A stretch of DNA of 64,000 bases. Source: Methylomonas albis. Its GTDB lineage: Bacteria; Pseudomonadota; Gammaproteobacteria; Methylococcales; Methylomonadaceae. Both the position numbers and the translations under genes were made by a program. Below the pieces are notes generated by a model. It did no database searches and was not told the DNA's origin. It saw nothing but the letters and a program-made list of their open reading frames with translations. Shown here one piece after another: positions 25,801 through 33,991 of the stretch (the first letter of the stretch is position 1; the number at the start of each line of letters is the position of its first letter). Location of the stretch: NCBI RefSeq assembly GCF_014850955.1, contig NZ_JACXSS010000001.1:1364001-1428000 (forward strand). Direction: 5' to 3'.

Positions 25801-26269
25801 TTCGATGAGCGGTATAGATGGTATCGAAACCGCGATGCGTTTGCGCGAGCGCGGGCTGCAGATGCCGATTTTGGTGCTGAGCGCCAATGCCTACCCCGGT
25901 GATCGGCTGGCGGTATTAAATGCCGGGTGTAACGACTTTCTGTCCAAGCCGATTCAGGTAACGCAGTTGATCAGTAAGCTGAAATTATATTTGTCGCTTG
26001 TCTGGTTATATCAGGATGACCCTGGGCAAGCGGTTCCCGAAAAAGCCGCTCAACCGATGTTGGTACCGCCACCGGAACTCTTGCACGCCTGTGTGGAGTG
26101 CGTGCGGATCGGCGACTTATTGGGTTTGAAGAAAGTGTTGGAACAGCTCAGTCAAGCCGAGCCGCGTTACGGCGCTTTTTTTGCCAAGCTGACGGCGTTG
26201 GCGAATCAATTTAGGGTAGGCGAAATCAGAAAACTACTGCAGATGCACAAACAGGAGGTGTCCCGATGA
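22892..26269 (+). CDS. NCS1 nucleobase-type transporter fused to a Cys-rich module and hybrid histidine kinase
   Basis: 1125 residues. Residues 1-475 are a full NCS1-like (cytosine/purine/allantoin) transporter with about 12 helices. Residues 498-536 hold a Cys-rich module (CSIC, CP, CSLCC, CLDAC) able to bind metal. Two further helices (about 568-630) and a coiled coil lead to HisKA with His684 (NMSHEIRSPL), an HATPase with GNAIKF (801-806), DTGSGI and GSGLGLTIC, then a receiver with phosphoacceptor Asp969 and Lys1019. A transporter used as sensor for a small nitrogen compound is the likely role, and the neighbouring urea locus makes urea or a nucleobase a reasonable ligand. The stop overlaps the next gene (ATGA). 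No Shine-Dalgarno is present; the repeat ends four bases before the ATG. Confidence 0.9.
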   Translation: MKPIHQNITKIRRDYNALVANETLEDYALRYAPRSFRKWSEFQVANTAFGSTSFLVLEAIGGFLSINYGFTNACWAILIVGIVIFITSLPISYYAARYHIDIDLLTRAAGFGYIGSTVTSLIYASFTFTLFALEASIMSLAIELYFQIPLALAHVVSAVIVVPLVTFGITTISRMQLWTQPIWLLLLIAPYIAVANAEPEALMTLQAYFWIAGSGEGFDWLLFGTATTVAFSMVAQIGEQVDFLRFMPDKTKANKFKWWAAMLAAGPGWIVFGVVRQIAGALLAHLAIRHGISPQHAHEPTQMYLVAYNELFENPQWALATTTLFVVLSQLKINVTNAYAGSLAWSNFFSRLTHSHPGRVVWLLFNVLIALLLMEFGVFGALEKVLGLFSNMSIAWISAVAAELMINKPLGLSPKEIEFKRAYLSDLNPVGMVATFVASVVSILAYVGLFGEWPKAFSAFIALSLAFVLVPVMAYCCGGKHYLARDRKKHNRQAHGKCSICENEFEHDDMAYCPAYAGSICSLCCTLDARCLDACKPGFRFDDYLESLAKSLMPDFIGITARLRLLRFGLLFGFLTILTGIFISIIYYQDLLSIQHNQPAFGLLVNNFLKIYASLLVFIGLCTWWLILNAESRRVAHEETAKQTQLLLQEIEQHKQTDLKLQQARRMADAANQAKSRFLSNMSHEIRSPLNSIVGYAHILHQDPNIPENRRQAVDTLKRSGEHLSALIEDILDIARIEARKFDFKYQPIDFPGFIEHLVCVYKAQAEDKGLSFNCQLTTVLPQRIRGDEKRVGQILMNLLGNAIKFTSQGSIGFRIGYSSGVASFQVSDTGSGIDEQQLQNIFQPFTRLDTPTGNAVSGSGLGLTICKVLTEVMGGELTVQSRVGEGSTFSVRLLLPSVGVESDTEPHAPIIGYQGTRRRIMVVDDQREHRELLLSLLEPLGFYLEEADSGETCLDKAAAQTPDLILLDISMSGIDGIETAMRLRERGLQMPILVLSANAYPGDRLAVLNAGCNDFLSKPIQVTQLISKLKLYLSLVWLYQDDPGQAVPEKAAQPMLVPPPELLHACVECVRIGDLLGLKKVLEQLSQAEPRYGAFFAKLTALANQFRVGEIRKLLQMHKQEVSR

Positions 26270-27200
26270 TGGAAGTATCAGCCAGCAATGGCACAGTGTT
26301 GATAGTCGACGATACGCCCGGTAATCTGGCCTTGCTATCCGATACGCTTTCCGAGGCCAATTACCGGGTTCTGGTGGCGACCGACGGTTGTTCCGCCATC
26401 GAGCAAATTCAATACGTCAAGCCGGACATCATTTTACTGGACGTGATGATGCCGGGCATAGACGGTTTCGAGACCTGTAGCCGTCTTAAAGCCGATCCGG
26501 CCACCGCGCCGATCCCGGTGTTGTTCATGACGGGACTCAGCGAGTTGGACGATTTGTTGCGCGGCTTTGGCGAGGGTGCGTTGGATTACATCGTCAAGCC
26601 GATTCGCCCCGCCGAGGTGTTGGCGCGTATCGAAGTGCATCTGACCCAATCCCGTAATTTACGCCGCGCCGAGAGTTTACTGGATCATCACGATTTTGCT
26701 GCGGTGGCGGTGGATGCGGCGGGCGGTATTGTCTGGCTGACGCCGGCTGCTCGCGAATGGTTGGACGATTTTGCCGAATTACAAGAAGGAGGGGGCAGCA
26801 GACTGCGGATAAGCTATTGCCGGAAATCGTGCGCGGCTGGTTTCAAAGATGGTTGCGGCAAAGCGGGCGCAGCGAGGTAGAAGCCGAATCGGAAGCGCAT
26901 CGTTTGGCGCCAGGCTTTGCGTTGCGGGTCAGCGCCTGTCAGAATCCGGATGAATATTTGCTGTTGTTGCAACGGGAAGACGCGCAATGGACCCCGGAAA
27001 CCTTGCGCGACAAACTGAAACTGACTTTTCGCGAAGCCGAGATTTTGATGTGGATTGCTCGCGGCAAGACTAATAAAGAGATCGGGATTATTCTGACCAC
27101 CAGCCCCAGAACCGTGAACAAACATCTGGAACATATCTTCGAGAAATTGGGGGTTTCCACCCGGGCGGCGGCGGTGGCGATGGTGTTGCAGCGGGGGTGA
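26266..27200 (+). pseudogene. LuxR-family response regulator, reading frame broken at a G run
   Basis: The first frame gives a receiver domain: VLIVDDTPGN, phosphoacceptor Asp59 (DIILLDVMMPGIDGFETC), Lys111 (DYIVKPI). It then enters AREWLDDFAELQEGG and loses sense at about 26796. The frame starting inside 26757 continues TADKLLPEIVRGWFQRWL and ends with a LuxR helix-turn-helix (LTFREAEILMWIARGKTNKE, TVNKHLEHIFEKLGV). One extra G in the five-G run at 26791-26795 would join them into about 311 residues. AAGGAGG lies directly before the run, so minus-one recoding is conceivable; sequencing error or a true mutation is more likely. It is translationally coupled to the transporter-kinase and is its obvious output. 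Confidence 0.85.
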
Positions 27201-27209
27201 TCAAGTAAT

Positions 27210-27248
27210 AAAAAAGGCCGGTAACTCAATGGGTTGCCGGCCTTTTTT
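27210..27248. terminator. Bidirectional rho-independent terminator
   Basis: A6, then GGCCGGTAAC, loop, GTTGCCGGCC, then T6. The 10-bp stem has one G-T pair. It serves the response regulator (plus) and fabG (minus), which converge here. Confidence 0.9.
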
Positions 27249-27270
27249 GTTTGAAGCAATGTGCCTGGCT

Positions 27271-27999
27271 TTAAGGCATGTACATGCCGCCATTCACATG
27301 CAAGGTTTCGCCGGTGATGTAAGACGCTTGCTCGGAGGCCAGGAAGGACACCGCATGGGCAATTTCTTGCGGCTGGCCGAGGCGGCCCAAAGCAATCGAA
27401 CCGAGTAGGGCGTTTTTGATGTCTTCCGACAGTTCTTTGGTCATGTCGGTATCGATAAAGCCGGGAGAGACAGTGTTGACGGTGATGCCGCGCGAACCGA
27501 CTTCTTTGGCCATCGATTTGGCAAAGCCTATCATGCCGGCTTTGGCAGCTGCATAGTTGGCTTGGCCGGCGTTGCCGGTGGAACCCACCACTGAGGAAAT
27601 ATTGATGATGCGGCCGTAACGGACTTTCATCATGGCGCGCAGCACAGCTTTGCTCATGCGAAAAATCGAGGTCAGGTTGGTATTGATGATGTCGTCCCAT
27701 TCCTCGTCTTTCATCCGCATCAACAGGTTGTCGCGGGTGATGCCGGCGTTGTTGACCAAGACTGCCGGAGTGCCGTAGGCGTCGCCGGTGGTTTTGATAA
27801 AGCTGTCGATGTCGGCGGAATCGGCGACATTTAATTTGTAGCCTTGGCCGTTCTCGCCCAGATAAGCGGAAATAGCCTCGGCGCCGTTATCGGAGGTGGC
27901 AGTGCCGACCACAAAAAAGCCATCGGCGACTAATTTTTCAGCAATGGCCCGGCCTATGCCGCGACTGGCGCCGGTAACAATGGCGAGTTTTTTATCCAC
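27271..27999 (-). CDS. fabG: 3-oxoacyl-[ACP] reductase FabG
   Basis: Short-chain dehydrogenase that reduces 3-oxoacyl-ACP with NADPH. TGASRGIGRAIA (cofactor loop), NNAGITRDNLLMRM, catalytic Ser in INISSVVGSTGN, Tyr-x-x-x-Lys in NYAAAKAG, and C-terminal GETLHVNGGMYMP are all typical. The start is the GTG at 27999, encoding MDKKLAIVTG with GGAG seven bases upstream; this overlaps the fabD stop by eight bases. The terminator follows, and no acpP or fabF is found downstream, although those genes usually come next. Confidence 0.97.
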   Translation of the reverse strand: MDKKLAIVTGASRGIGRAIAEKLVADGFFVVGTATSDNGAEAISAYLGENGQGYKLNVADSADIDSFIKTTGDAYGTPAVLVNNAGITRDNLLMRMKDEEWDDIINTNLTSIFRMSKAVLRAMMKVRYGRIINISSVVGSTGNAGQANYAAAKAGMIGFAKSMAKEVGSRGITVNTVSPGFIDTDMTKELSEDIKNALLGSIALGRLGQPQEIAHAVSFLASEQASYITGETLHVNGGMYMP

Positions 28000-28948
28000 G
28001 GAGTTGCTCCACAACGTTGTTGATGGTTTCGGGGTCGAACATGGTCAGATGTGCGGCGTCCGGCGCAATGCGTTTGTTTAGACCGACTAATACTTTGCCG
28101 GGTCCGCATTCGACGAAGGCGGTAACGCCTTGTTCGTGCATGAATTTGACGCTTTCCACCCAACGCACTGGTTTGAACAATTGTTCTTTCAACGCGTAAC
28201 GAATCACTTCGGGCGAGCCGTGCGATTTAACGTCGGCGTTGTGGATCAGCGTGCTATTTGGCATCTCCAGCGTAATGCCTTGCAATATGTCGTTTAGCTT
28301 GTCGGAAGCGGCTTCCATCAACGCACAGTGCGAAGGCACACTGACCGGCAGTTTTAATGTGCGTTTGGCGCCCAGCGTTTTCAAGGCTGCCATCGCGCGT
28401 TCCACTGCGGCGGTTTCGCCGGCAATCACAACCTGACCAGGGGCGTTGAAATTGGCGGCGGCGACGATTTCGCCATTGGCCACTTCGGCGCAGGTATTAA
28501 CGACTTGATGATCTTCCAAGCCCAGAATGGCCGCCATCGCGCCTTTTCCGGCCGGTACGGCTTCCTGCATCAGTCGGCCGCGTTCGGCCACCAGACGAAT
28601 GGCGTCTTCATAGCCTAGCGCACCGGCGCAAACCAGGGCAGTGTATTCGCCCAAGCTATGGCCAGCCATCCAGGCGGGTTTGATGTTGGTTGTTTCGCAC
28701 CAGGCCCGCCATACTGCAACGCCGGCTGCCAGCATCGCCGGCTGGGTGTTATGGGTTTGATTTAAGTCGGTGTCAGGGCCGTTTGCGACCAGATTCCACA
28801 AATCAAACCCCAGTACGTCGGAGGCTTGTTCGAACGTTTGCTTGACCAGTGGGTTGGCGGTGGCCAGCGTGCCCAGCATACCGACGGCTTGCGAGCCTTG
28901 TCCGGGAAATACGAATGCCACATTGTAACTTTGTTCTATCGTCGTCAT
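27992..28948 (-). CDS. fabD: Malonyl-CoA:ACP transacylase FabD
   Basis: 318 residues. Transfers malonyl groups from CoA to acyl-carrier protein. FVFPGQGSQAVGML at the N-terminus, nucleophile Ser98 in AGHSLGEY, the Arg/His-containing VSVPSHCALM, and the C-terminal FVECGPGKVLVGLNKRI are present. It lies two bases after fabH and overlaps fabG. Confidence 0.98.
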   Translation of the reverse strand: MTTIEQSYNVAFVFPGQGSQAVGMLGTLATANPLVKQTFEQASDVLGFDLWNLVANGPDTDLNQTHNTQPAMLAAGVAVWRAWCETTNIKPAWMAGHSLGEYTALVCAGALGYEDAIRLVAERGRLMQEAVPAGKGAMAAILGLEDHQVVNTCAEVANGEIVAAANFNAPGQVVIAGETAAVERAMAALKTLGAKRTLKLPVSVPSHCALMEAASDKLNDILQGITLEMPNSTLIHNADVKSHGSPEVIRYALKEQLFKPVRWVESVKFMHEQGVTAFVECGPGKVLVGLNKRIAPDAAHLTMFDPETINNVVEQLRG

Positions 28949-28950
28949 GT

Positions 28951-29919
28951 TTAGTACCTGATTAATGCGGAACCCCAGGTAAAACCGGCTCCAAAAGCTT
29001 CCATTAATACGGTTTGTCCGCGTTGAATGCGGCCGTCGCGCACACCTTCGTTAAACGCCAATAACACGGAGGCAGAGGAGGTGTTGCCTTGGCTTTCCAG
29101 GGTCAGAATCACTTGATCCATGGACATGCCCAGCTTTTTGGCAGTGGCGGCGATGATGCGGGTATTGGCCTGATGCGGCACCAGCCAATCGATATCGCTT
29201 TGTTGCATGCCGTTGGCTTCCAGGGTTTCATCGACGATGCGGCCCAGGGTATTAACAGCGACTTTGAATACTTCATTGCCGCGCATGCTGATGTAAGCCA
29301 ATTCGTTTTGTTTGGCGACTGCAGCTGCCTGCGGATTAGGGCAATACAATAAATCTTCGTAACCGCCGTCGGAATGTATATGCGTGGACAAGATGCCCGG
29401 TTTATCGCCAGCGGTCAGCAAAATCGCGCCGGCGCCGTCGCCGAACAAAATGCAGGTGCCACGGTCGGTCCAATCGACGATACGGGAGCAAATCTCCGTA
29501 CCTACTACCAATACGTTTTTGGCAAAACCGGTTTTCAGGTATTGATCGGCGATGCTTAGCCCGTAAACCGAACCCGAGCAGGCGGCCTGAATATCGAACC
29601 CGACGCATTGCTTGATGCCCAGGCGTTCCTGCAACAGGCAGGCGGTGCTGGGATAGACGCGATCCGGCGTGCCGGTGGCGACGATGATCATGTCGATGTC
29701 TGCGGCGGCGATGCCGGCCATCTCTATGGCTTGTCGGGCGGCAATTTCCGCCATGCTGGAGGCGGTTTCTTCGGGGCCGGCTATGCGGCGACTTTTGATG
29801 CCGGTTCTTTCGTAGATCCAGCTGTCCGATGTATCCACCGTGGCGGAAATTTCGTCATTGGTGCGTATGGTTTCGGGCAGGTAGCCGCCCGTACCGATAA
29901 CATGAGTCCAGCGTGTCAT
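28951..29919 (-). CDS. fabH: 3-oxoacyl-[ACP] synthase III FabH
   Basis: 322 residues. Starts fatty-acid synthesis by condensing acetyl-CoA with malonyl-ACP. Active-site Cys in DIQAACSGSVYGL, His in WLVPHQANTRII and Asn in SQGNTSSASV form the usual triad; ERTGIKSRR is the CoA-binding entrance. The start overlaps the plsX stop by four bases (29916-29919). Confidence 0.98.
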   Translation of the reverse strand: MTRWTHVIGTGGYLPETIRTNDEISATVDTSDSWIYERTGIKSRRIAGPEETASSMAEIAARQAIEMAGIAAADIDMIIVATGTPDRVYPSTACLLQERLGIKQCVGFDIQAACSGSVYGLSIADQYLKTGFAKNVLVVGTEICSRIVDWTDRGTCILFGDGAGAILLTAGDKPGILSTHIHSDGGYEDLLYCPNPQAAAVAKQNELAYISMRGNEVFKVAVNTLGRIVDETLEANGMQQSDIDWLVPHQANTRIIAATAKKLGMSMDQVILTLESQGNTSSASVLLAFNEGVRDGRIQRGQTVLMEAFGAGFTWGSALIRY

Positions 29920-30944
29920 TCATCAACCTTTTGGGTCAGCGCGAGTTCTAGTTTTTCGCTGATTTTACGAATAACGCCCTGCGCAACTTCGACTTCCGCC
30001 AAATGGATGGCGGTTTCGAAAGCCAGTGCGTCGGCGCCGCCGTGGCTTTTGATCACCAGACCGCGCAGGCCGATGAAACTGGCGCCGTTATACAGGCGCG
30101 GGTCTATGCTGTTTTTGAAGCGCTTGAGAACCGGGTAGGCAATCAGTCCGGCTACTTTTGTCAGCCAGTTTTGCGAAAAACTGTCTTTCAGTTTGCCGCC
30201 TATCATTTTTGCCGCGCCTTCAATCGATTTCAGGGCCACGTTACCCACGAAACCGTCGGCGACGATCAAATCGACTTTGACGTTGCCGGCGTTGATCGAG
30301 TTGCCTTCCACGTAGCCGATATAATTCAGCCCGGAATTTTCCAGCAATTTGGCGGCGGCTTTAACTTGCTCGTTGCCTTTCATGTCTTCTTCGCCGATGT
30401 TCAGCAAGCCGATACGCGGACGCTCGATTTTCTCGACGGCCTTGACTACTTCTTCACCCATTACCGCAAATTGGTAGAGATGTTCGGCGCTGGAATCGAC
30501 GTTGGCGCCCAAATCCAGCATGTGGGTGTGGCCGAAAACCGATGGTAAGGTGGAAATAATCGCCGGGCGTTCGATGCCGGGAATCATTTTCAACACAAAA
30601 CGGGCCGTAGCCATCAATGCACCGGTATTACCGGCGCTGACGCAAGCATCGGCCTTGCCTTCCTGGACTAAGTTGATGGCCACCCGCATGGAAGAATCTT
30701 TTTTGTTCTTCAAGGCTTTTTGCGGCGCTTCGTCCATTTCGACGACTTGCGAGGCGTGTTGAATACTGATCCGGCCTTCAAACTCGACCAGCGCTTGGGA
30801 TAGCAGGTTACCAAGAACCGCTTCATCGCCAACCATGATTAAATTTAAACCCGGATTTTTTCTTAAACAGGCCAGTGAGGCGGGAACGGTCACTTGAGGA
30901 CCGAAATCCCCACCCATGGCATCAATTGAGAGAGTTGAGCTCAC
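29916..30944 (-). CDS. plsX: Phosphate acyltransferase PlsX
   Basis: 342 residues. Makes acyl-phosphate from acyl-ACP for phospholipid synthesis. SIDAMGGDFGPQVTVPA at the N-terminus, KNKKDSSMRVAINLV, DACVSAGNTGALMA, LLNIGEEDMKGNE and VDLIVADGFVGNVALK are family hallmarks. It follows rpmF with a 210-bp gap that I read as leader or promoter region without further gene. Confidence 0.98.
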   Translation of the reverse strand: MSSTLSIDAMGGDFGPQVTVPASLACLRKNPGLNLIMVGDEAVLGNLLSQALVEFEGRISIQHASQVVEMDEAPQKALKNKKDSSMRVAINLVQEGKADACVSAGNTGALMATARFVLKMIPGIERPAIISTLPSVFGHTHMLDLGANVDSSAEHLYQFAVMGEEVVKAVEKIERPRIGLLNIGEEDMKGNEQVKAAAKLLENSGLNYIGYVEGNSINAGNVKVDLIVADGFVGNVALKSIEGAAKMIGGKLKDSFSQNWLTKVAGLIAYPVLKRFKNSIDPRLYNGASFIGLRGLVIKSHGGADALAFETAIHLAEVEVAQGVIRKISEKLELALTQKVDE

Positions 30945-31154
30945 GCTTAGGACTAACTCCAGTAGTTGAAAGGAGCCAACAGCTGTCCAGTGACGCGTTG
31001 GCTTACCCAGAGACTATCGATAAATCAAATATTACTGCCTGTCGTGCAGACGATTGCGCTGGAAAACGCGATGCTTGCGGCCGGTCTTGGACTGAGGGCT
31101 GCTCGACTCGTCTTGCGAATAGGCAGCGAGTCGGCATAGGGCAGTTTAAAACGA

Positions 31155-31337
31155 TTAATCTTCGTTGTTGCCGGCAATGATTTGACGGCCTTTGAAGAAA
31201 CCGTCCGGCGTCATGTGGTGACGCAGATGGGTTTCGCCGGTCAACGGATCCTGAGCCAGGGTTTTGCCGACTAATGCATCGTGTGAACGACGTTGACCGC
31301 GTCTGGAACGCGATACTTTGCTCTTTTGTACTGCCAT
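31155..31337 (-). CDS. rpmF: 50S ribosomal protein L32
   Basis: 60 residues beginning [20 protein letters not shown], the canonical L32 N-terminus, and ending [15 protein letters not shown]. The zinc-binding Cys residues of some L32 proteins are absent, as is usual in gammaproteobacteria. It is one base from the YceD gene upstream and heads the plsX-fab group, the conserved arrangement. Confidence 0.98.
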   Translation of the reverse strand: MAVQKSKVSRSRRGQRRSHDALVGKTLAQDPLTGETHLRHHMTPDGFFKGRQIIAGNNED

Positions 31338-31338
31338 T

Positions 31339-31857
31339 TCAATCTCCAGTTTTTTTAAGTTTTGCTAAAACAGAAAAAGGGTTGTTAGCCTTAGTCTGAC
31401 TATCTGTTGCGCTGTAATCGGCATCTTCCGAATGGTTGTGCGCGAGACAATTGTGTTCATGCCGAGGGTAGTCGGGCAATGCCAGCAGGATTTCGTCTTC
31501 GACCAGCGCGTTTAACGAAAGGGTGTCGCCGTCCAGCAATAACGGTTCGCAATCGTTCAGTTGCTTTTCTTCTTGTAGCGAAGCGACAACAGCCAATTTA
31601 AAATCGATATCCAGTGGCCAGGTCAGTGCTTGTAAACAAGATTGACACTGTACTTCCACAACACCCTCGATATGGCCGGCAACGACTATGCGTTTGCCTT
31701 CCTTACCAAATTCGATCCTGACGTTAACACTGCCGTCATGATCAATCACGCTATCAGACAAGCGCTCGAGAGTAGCGATTTTTAATTCTCCGGACACAGC
31801 GCTTCGTCTTTCGGCGAAGAGTACGGGATCAATAAGGTCGGGAAACTTGTCTGACAT
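31339..31857 (-). CDS. yceD: YceD/DUF177 family protein (23S rRNA accumulation protein)
   Basis: 172 residues. Conserved blocks are [18 protein letters not shown] with its Cys-x-x-Cys, and [20 protein letters not shown]. The family is needed for normal 23S rRNA levels and is nearly always coupled to rpmF, as here. Divergent from maf, with about 53 bp between the two starts. Confidence 0.93.
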   Translation of the reverse strand: MSDKFPDLIDPVLFAERRSAVSGELKIATLERLSDSVIDHDGSVNVRIEFGKEGKRIVVAGHIEGVVEVQCQSCLQALTWPLDIDFKLAVVASLQEEKQLNDCEPLLLDGDTLSLNALVEDEILLALPDYPRHEHNCLAHNHSEDADYSATDSQTKANNPFSVLAKLKKTGD

Positions 31858-31910
31858 AACTGTACAATCATACAGATAACTAACTGTTGCGTCAAACCCA
31901 CTACTAGCCG

Positions 31911-32489
31911 ATGAACACCATTGTCCTTGCCTCTAGTTCGAAATATCGTCGCCAGTTATTGGAAAAACTGGGTCTAGATTTTCTAAGTTGCAGCAGTGAC
32001 ATCGATGAGAGCCCGCAAGCGGGCGAATCCCCGGCAGCTTTGGTAAGCAGGTTATCGATGGCCAAAGCTGAAGAAGTCGGCAAAACACATCCTAATCATT
32101 TAATCATCGGTTCCGATCAGGTTGCGGCACTGGACCAAGACATATTGGGAAAACCCGGTGGGCGCGACGCAGCGTTTCAACAACTTGCCAAGCAATCCGG
32201 CCGAGTGGTGCAATTTTATACCGGCATCTGTGTTTTGAATAGCGCAACGGGTCGCCGCTTAAGCGATCTGGATGTTTGTAGCGTGTATTTCAAAACGCTG
32301 GGGTCATCCCAAATTCAAAACTATATTGATCGGGATCAGCCCTTCGATTGTGCCGGCAGCTTTAAGTCCGAGGGCTTGGGCATCGCGCTGTTTAATAGAG
32401 TTGTCGGCGAGGATCCGAATGCTTTGGTCGGTTTGCCGTTGATAAAACTGGTGGGATTATTGGAAAAGTTCGGCGTCAATATTCTCTAA
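31911..32489 (+). CDS. maf: Maf-family nucleotide pyrophosphatase, YceF type (m7GTP)
   Basis: 192 residues. VLASSSKYRRQLLEKLGLDF at the N-terminus, the metal-binding SDQVAALD segment, and CAGSFKSEGLGIALFNRVVGEDPNALVGLPL match the YceF branch of Maf proteins, which remove pyrophosphate from the modified nucleotide m7GTP. The location next to yceD-rpmF-plsX is the same as in E. coli, supporting the subtype. Confidence 0.93.
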   Translation: MNTIVLASSSKYRRQLLEKLGLDFLSCSSDIDESPQAGESPAALVSRLSMAKAEEVGKTHPNHLIIGSDQVAALDQDILGKPGGRDAAFQQLAKQSGRVVQFYTGICVLNSATGRRLSDLDVCSVYFKTLGSSQIQNYIDRDQPFDCAGSFKSEGLGIALFNRVVGEDPNALVGLPLIKLVGLLEKFGVNIL

Positions 32490-32526
32490 TGTGGTTCAGG
32501 CAAGCGTTTGCTTAAGCCGGCGGCAT

Positions 32527-33390
32527 TTAATGAAACTTCTTGTTCGGGCCGAGTAATTCAAACATCTGCAAAAACTCGTCCTCCACCTGCGCCATTATCA
32601 CTATGATTTGCTCTCGAGTCAGACGCACAAGCGTTAAGGAATGATTGGAAAACTCCGCAATAGCTATTTCCAGGCCATCGGCTTGTTGGTCACTATCGAC
32701 CAGACGGGCTGCCATATGCAGTAAATGCGTGTCCAATTTGTGTGCGTGAGCATCGGCAGGGTTAAGATAGCAGCCTATTGTTTCGTAAAGGGACGCCGGT
32801 AAGCCCCAGGTTTTTAGCAATTCCCCGCCGACCTCGGCGTGAGTGAAACCAATCAGTTCTTGTTCGAAGCCGGCCAGCAAGGCGCGATTGTGGTCTGCGG
32901 CAAGCAATACGCGCAGATATTGCTCGGGCATTTTTTGACTCAGCAGCAGCGAGCCTATGTCGTGCAGCAAGCCGGCCAAAAACAGTCTTTCGGTTTGCAG
33001 TACTGCGCTGGATTTTGCCAGCAGGCGCGCTATTACTGCGCAATGTATGCTACGCATCCAGAAGGATGTCATGTCAATCAGCTCGTCGGGAATTTTCCCG
33101 AAGCGGTCAACTACGCTGGTTGCAAGTACCAGATTACTTAAGTCGTCTATGCCGATAACGGTAACGGCGCGGGAAATGGTGTCGATCTTGGCTTGAAAAC
33201 CGTAGAAAGGGCTATTTACCACGCGTAACAAGCGCGCACTCAGGGCCGGGTCTTTGGCGATAACCTTGCCAATGTCGGCCAGCGAGAAACGCGGGTCGCG
33301 GATCATCTCGCTGAGTTGGAAATAAATGTCGGGCAGGGAGAATAGTTCGATCGAGCCGGCAATCAATTGCTTAATAGCAGCCGCTTTCAA
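32527..33390 (-). CDS. HDOD domain protein
   Basis: 287 residues, most of them one HDOD domain (residues about 15-215): LPDIYFQLSEMIRDPRFSLA, ALSARLLRVVNSPFYGF, IDTISRAVTVIGIDDLSNLV and AGLLHDIGSLLL. HDOD proteins are non-catalytic relatives of HD phosphohydrolases used in signalling and stress regulation. No partner domain is fused. The start codon is directly next to the stop of the lytic transglycosylase gene. Convergent with maf. Confidence 0.9.
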   Translation of the reverse strand: MKAAAIKQLIAGSIELFSLPDIYFQLSEMIRDPRFSLADIGKVIAKDPALSARLLRVVNSPFYGFQAKIDTISRAVTVIGIDDLSNLVLATSVVDRFGKIPDELIDMTSFWMRSIHCAVIARLLAKSSAVLQTERLFLAGLLHDIGSLLLSQKMPEQYLRVLLAADHNRALLAGFEQELIGFTHAEVGGELLKTWGLPASLYETIGCYLNPADAHAHKLDTHLLHMAARLVDSDQQADGLEIAIAEFSNHSLTLVRLTREQIIVIMAQVEDEFLQMFELLGPNKKFH

Positions 33391-33966
33391 TTAACTTTTC
33401 CGATACAGCGACATGACGTGCTGCACATAATTGCGGGTTTCGGGATAGGGCGGCACGCTGTTATTGTATTTCATCACCGCGCCTTCGCCGGCATTGTAAC
33501 CGGCCACCGCCAGGGTTAAATTGGAGTTGAACATGGCCAGCAAGTCTTTCAAATAACGGGTGCCGCCGTCGACATTCTGCTCGGCATCGCGCCGGTCGGT
33601 AACACCGTAACGGCGCGCGGTATCAGGCATTAATTGCATCAAGCCCACCGCGCCGGCTGACGATACGGCGTTGGGGTTATAGGCTGATTCGGCTTGAATC
33701 ACCGCGTGCAGCAGTTTTGGGTCCATTTGGTGCTTGGCCGCCGCCTTGGCAACCAAGTCATTGAATTTAAGCTTATTGCCCGACATGAACTTTAGGTCAC
33801 GGCTGTAAGTACGCGGCCGGGTGCGGATGATCAAGCGGTAATCGAAGCCTTTTTTGGGCTCGTCGGTGTAATACACTCGGCCGCTGGGATCGGTATATTT
33901 AAAAATATCCGCCGCCACATCCGCGATTAATCCTAGGGATAAAATGGTGATCAGGAGGGGTTTCAT
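33391..33966 (-). CDS. Lytic transglycosylase (SLT family) with DUF4124 N-terminus
   Basis: 191 residues from the ATG at 33966, which has AAAGGTGA eight bases before; a longer reading to 33990 is less likely. Signal peptide KPLLITILSLGLIADVAA, then DIFKYTDPSGRVYYTDEP (DUF4124), then the SLT domain: catalytic Glu in HAVIQAESAYNPNAVSSAGA, VGLMQLMPDTARRYGV, and VAGYNAGEGAV. It cleaves peptidoglycan in the periplasm, giving anhydro-muropeptides. Confidence 0.93.
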   Translation of the reverse strand: MKPLLITILSLGLIADVAADIFKYTDPSGRVYYTDEPKKGFDYRLIIRTRPRTYSRDLKFMSGNKLKFNDLVAKAAAKHQMDPKLLHAVIQAESAYNPNAVSSAGAVGLMQLMPDTARRYGVTDRRDAEQNVDGGTRYLKDLLAMFNSNLTLAVAGYNAGEGAVMKYNNSVPPYPETRNYVQHVMSLYRKS

Positions 33967-33991
33967 CGCAGTCACCTTTAACGGACTCAAC

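Noticed and set aside
26939-27700. Minus-strand open frame of 253 residues across fabG and the regulator
   Set aside because: It is rich in His and Arg from antisense or shifted reading of real genes and spans a terminator.
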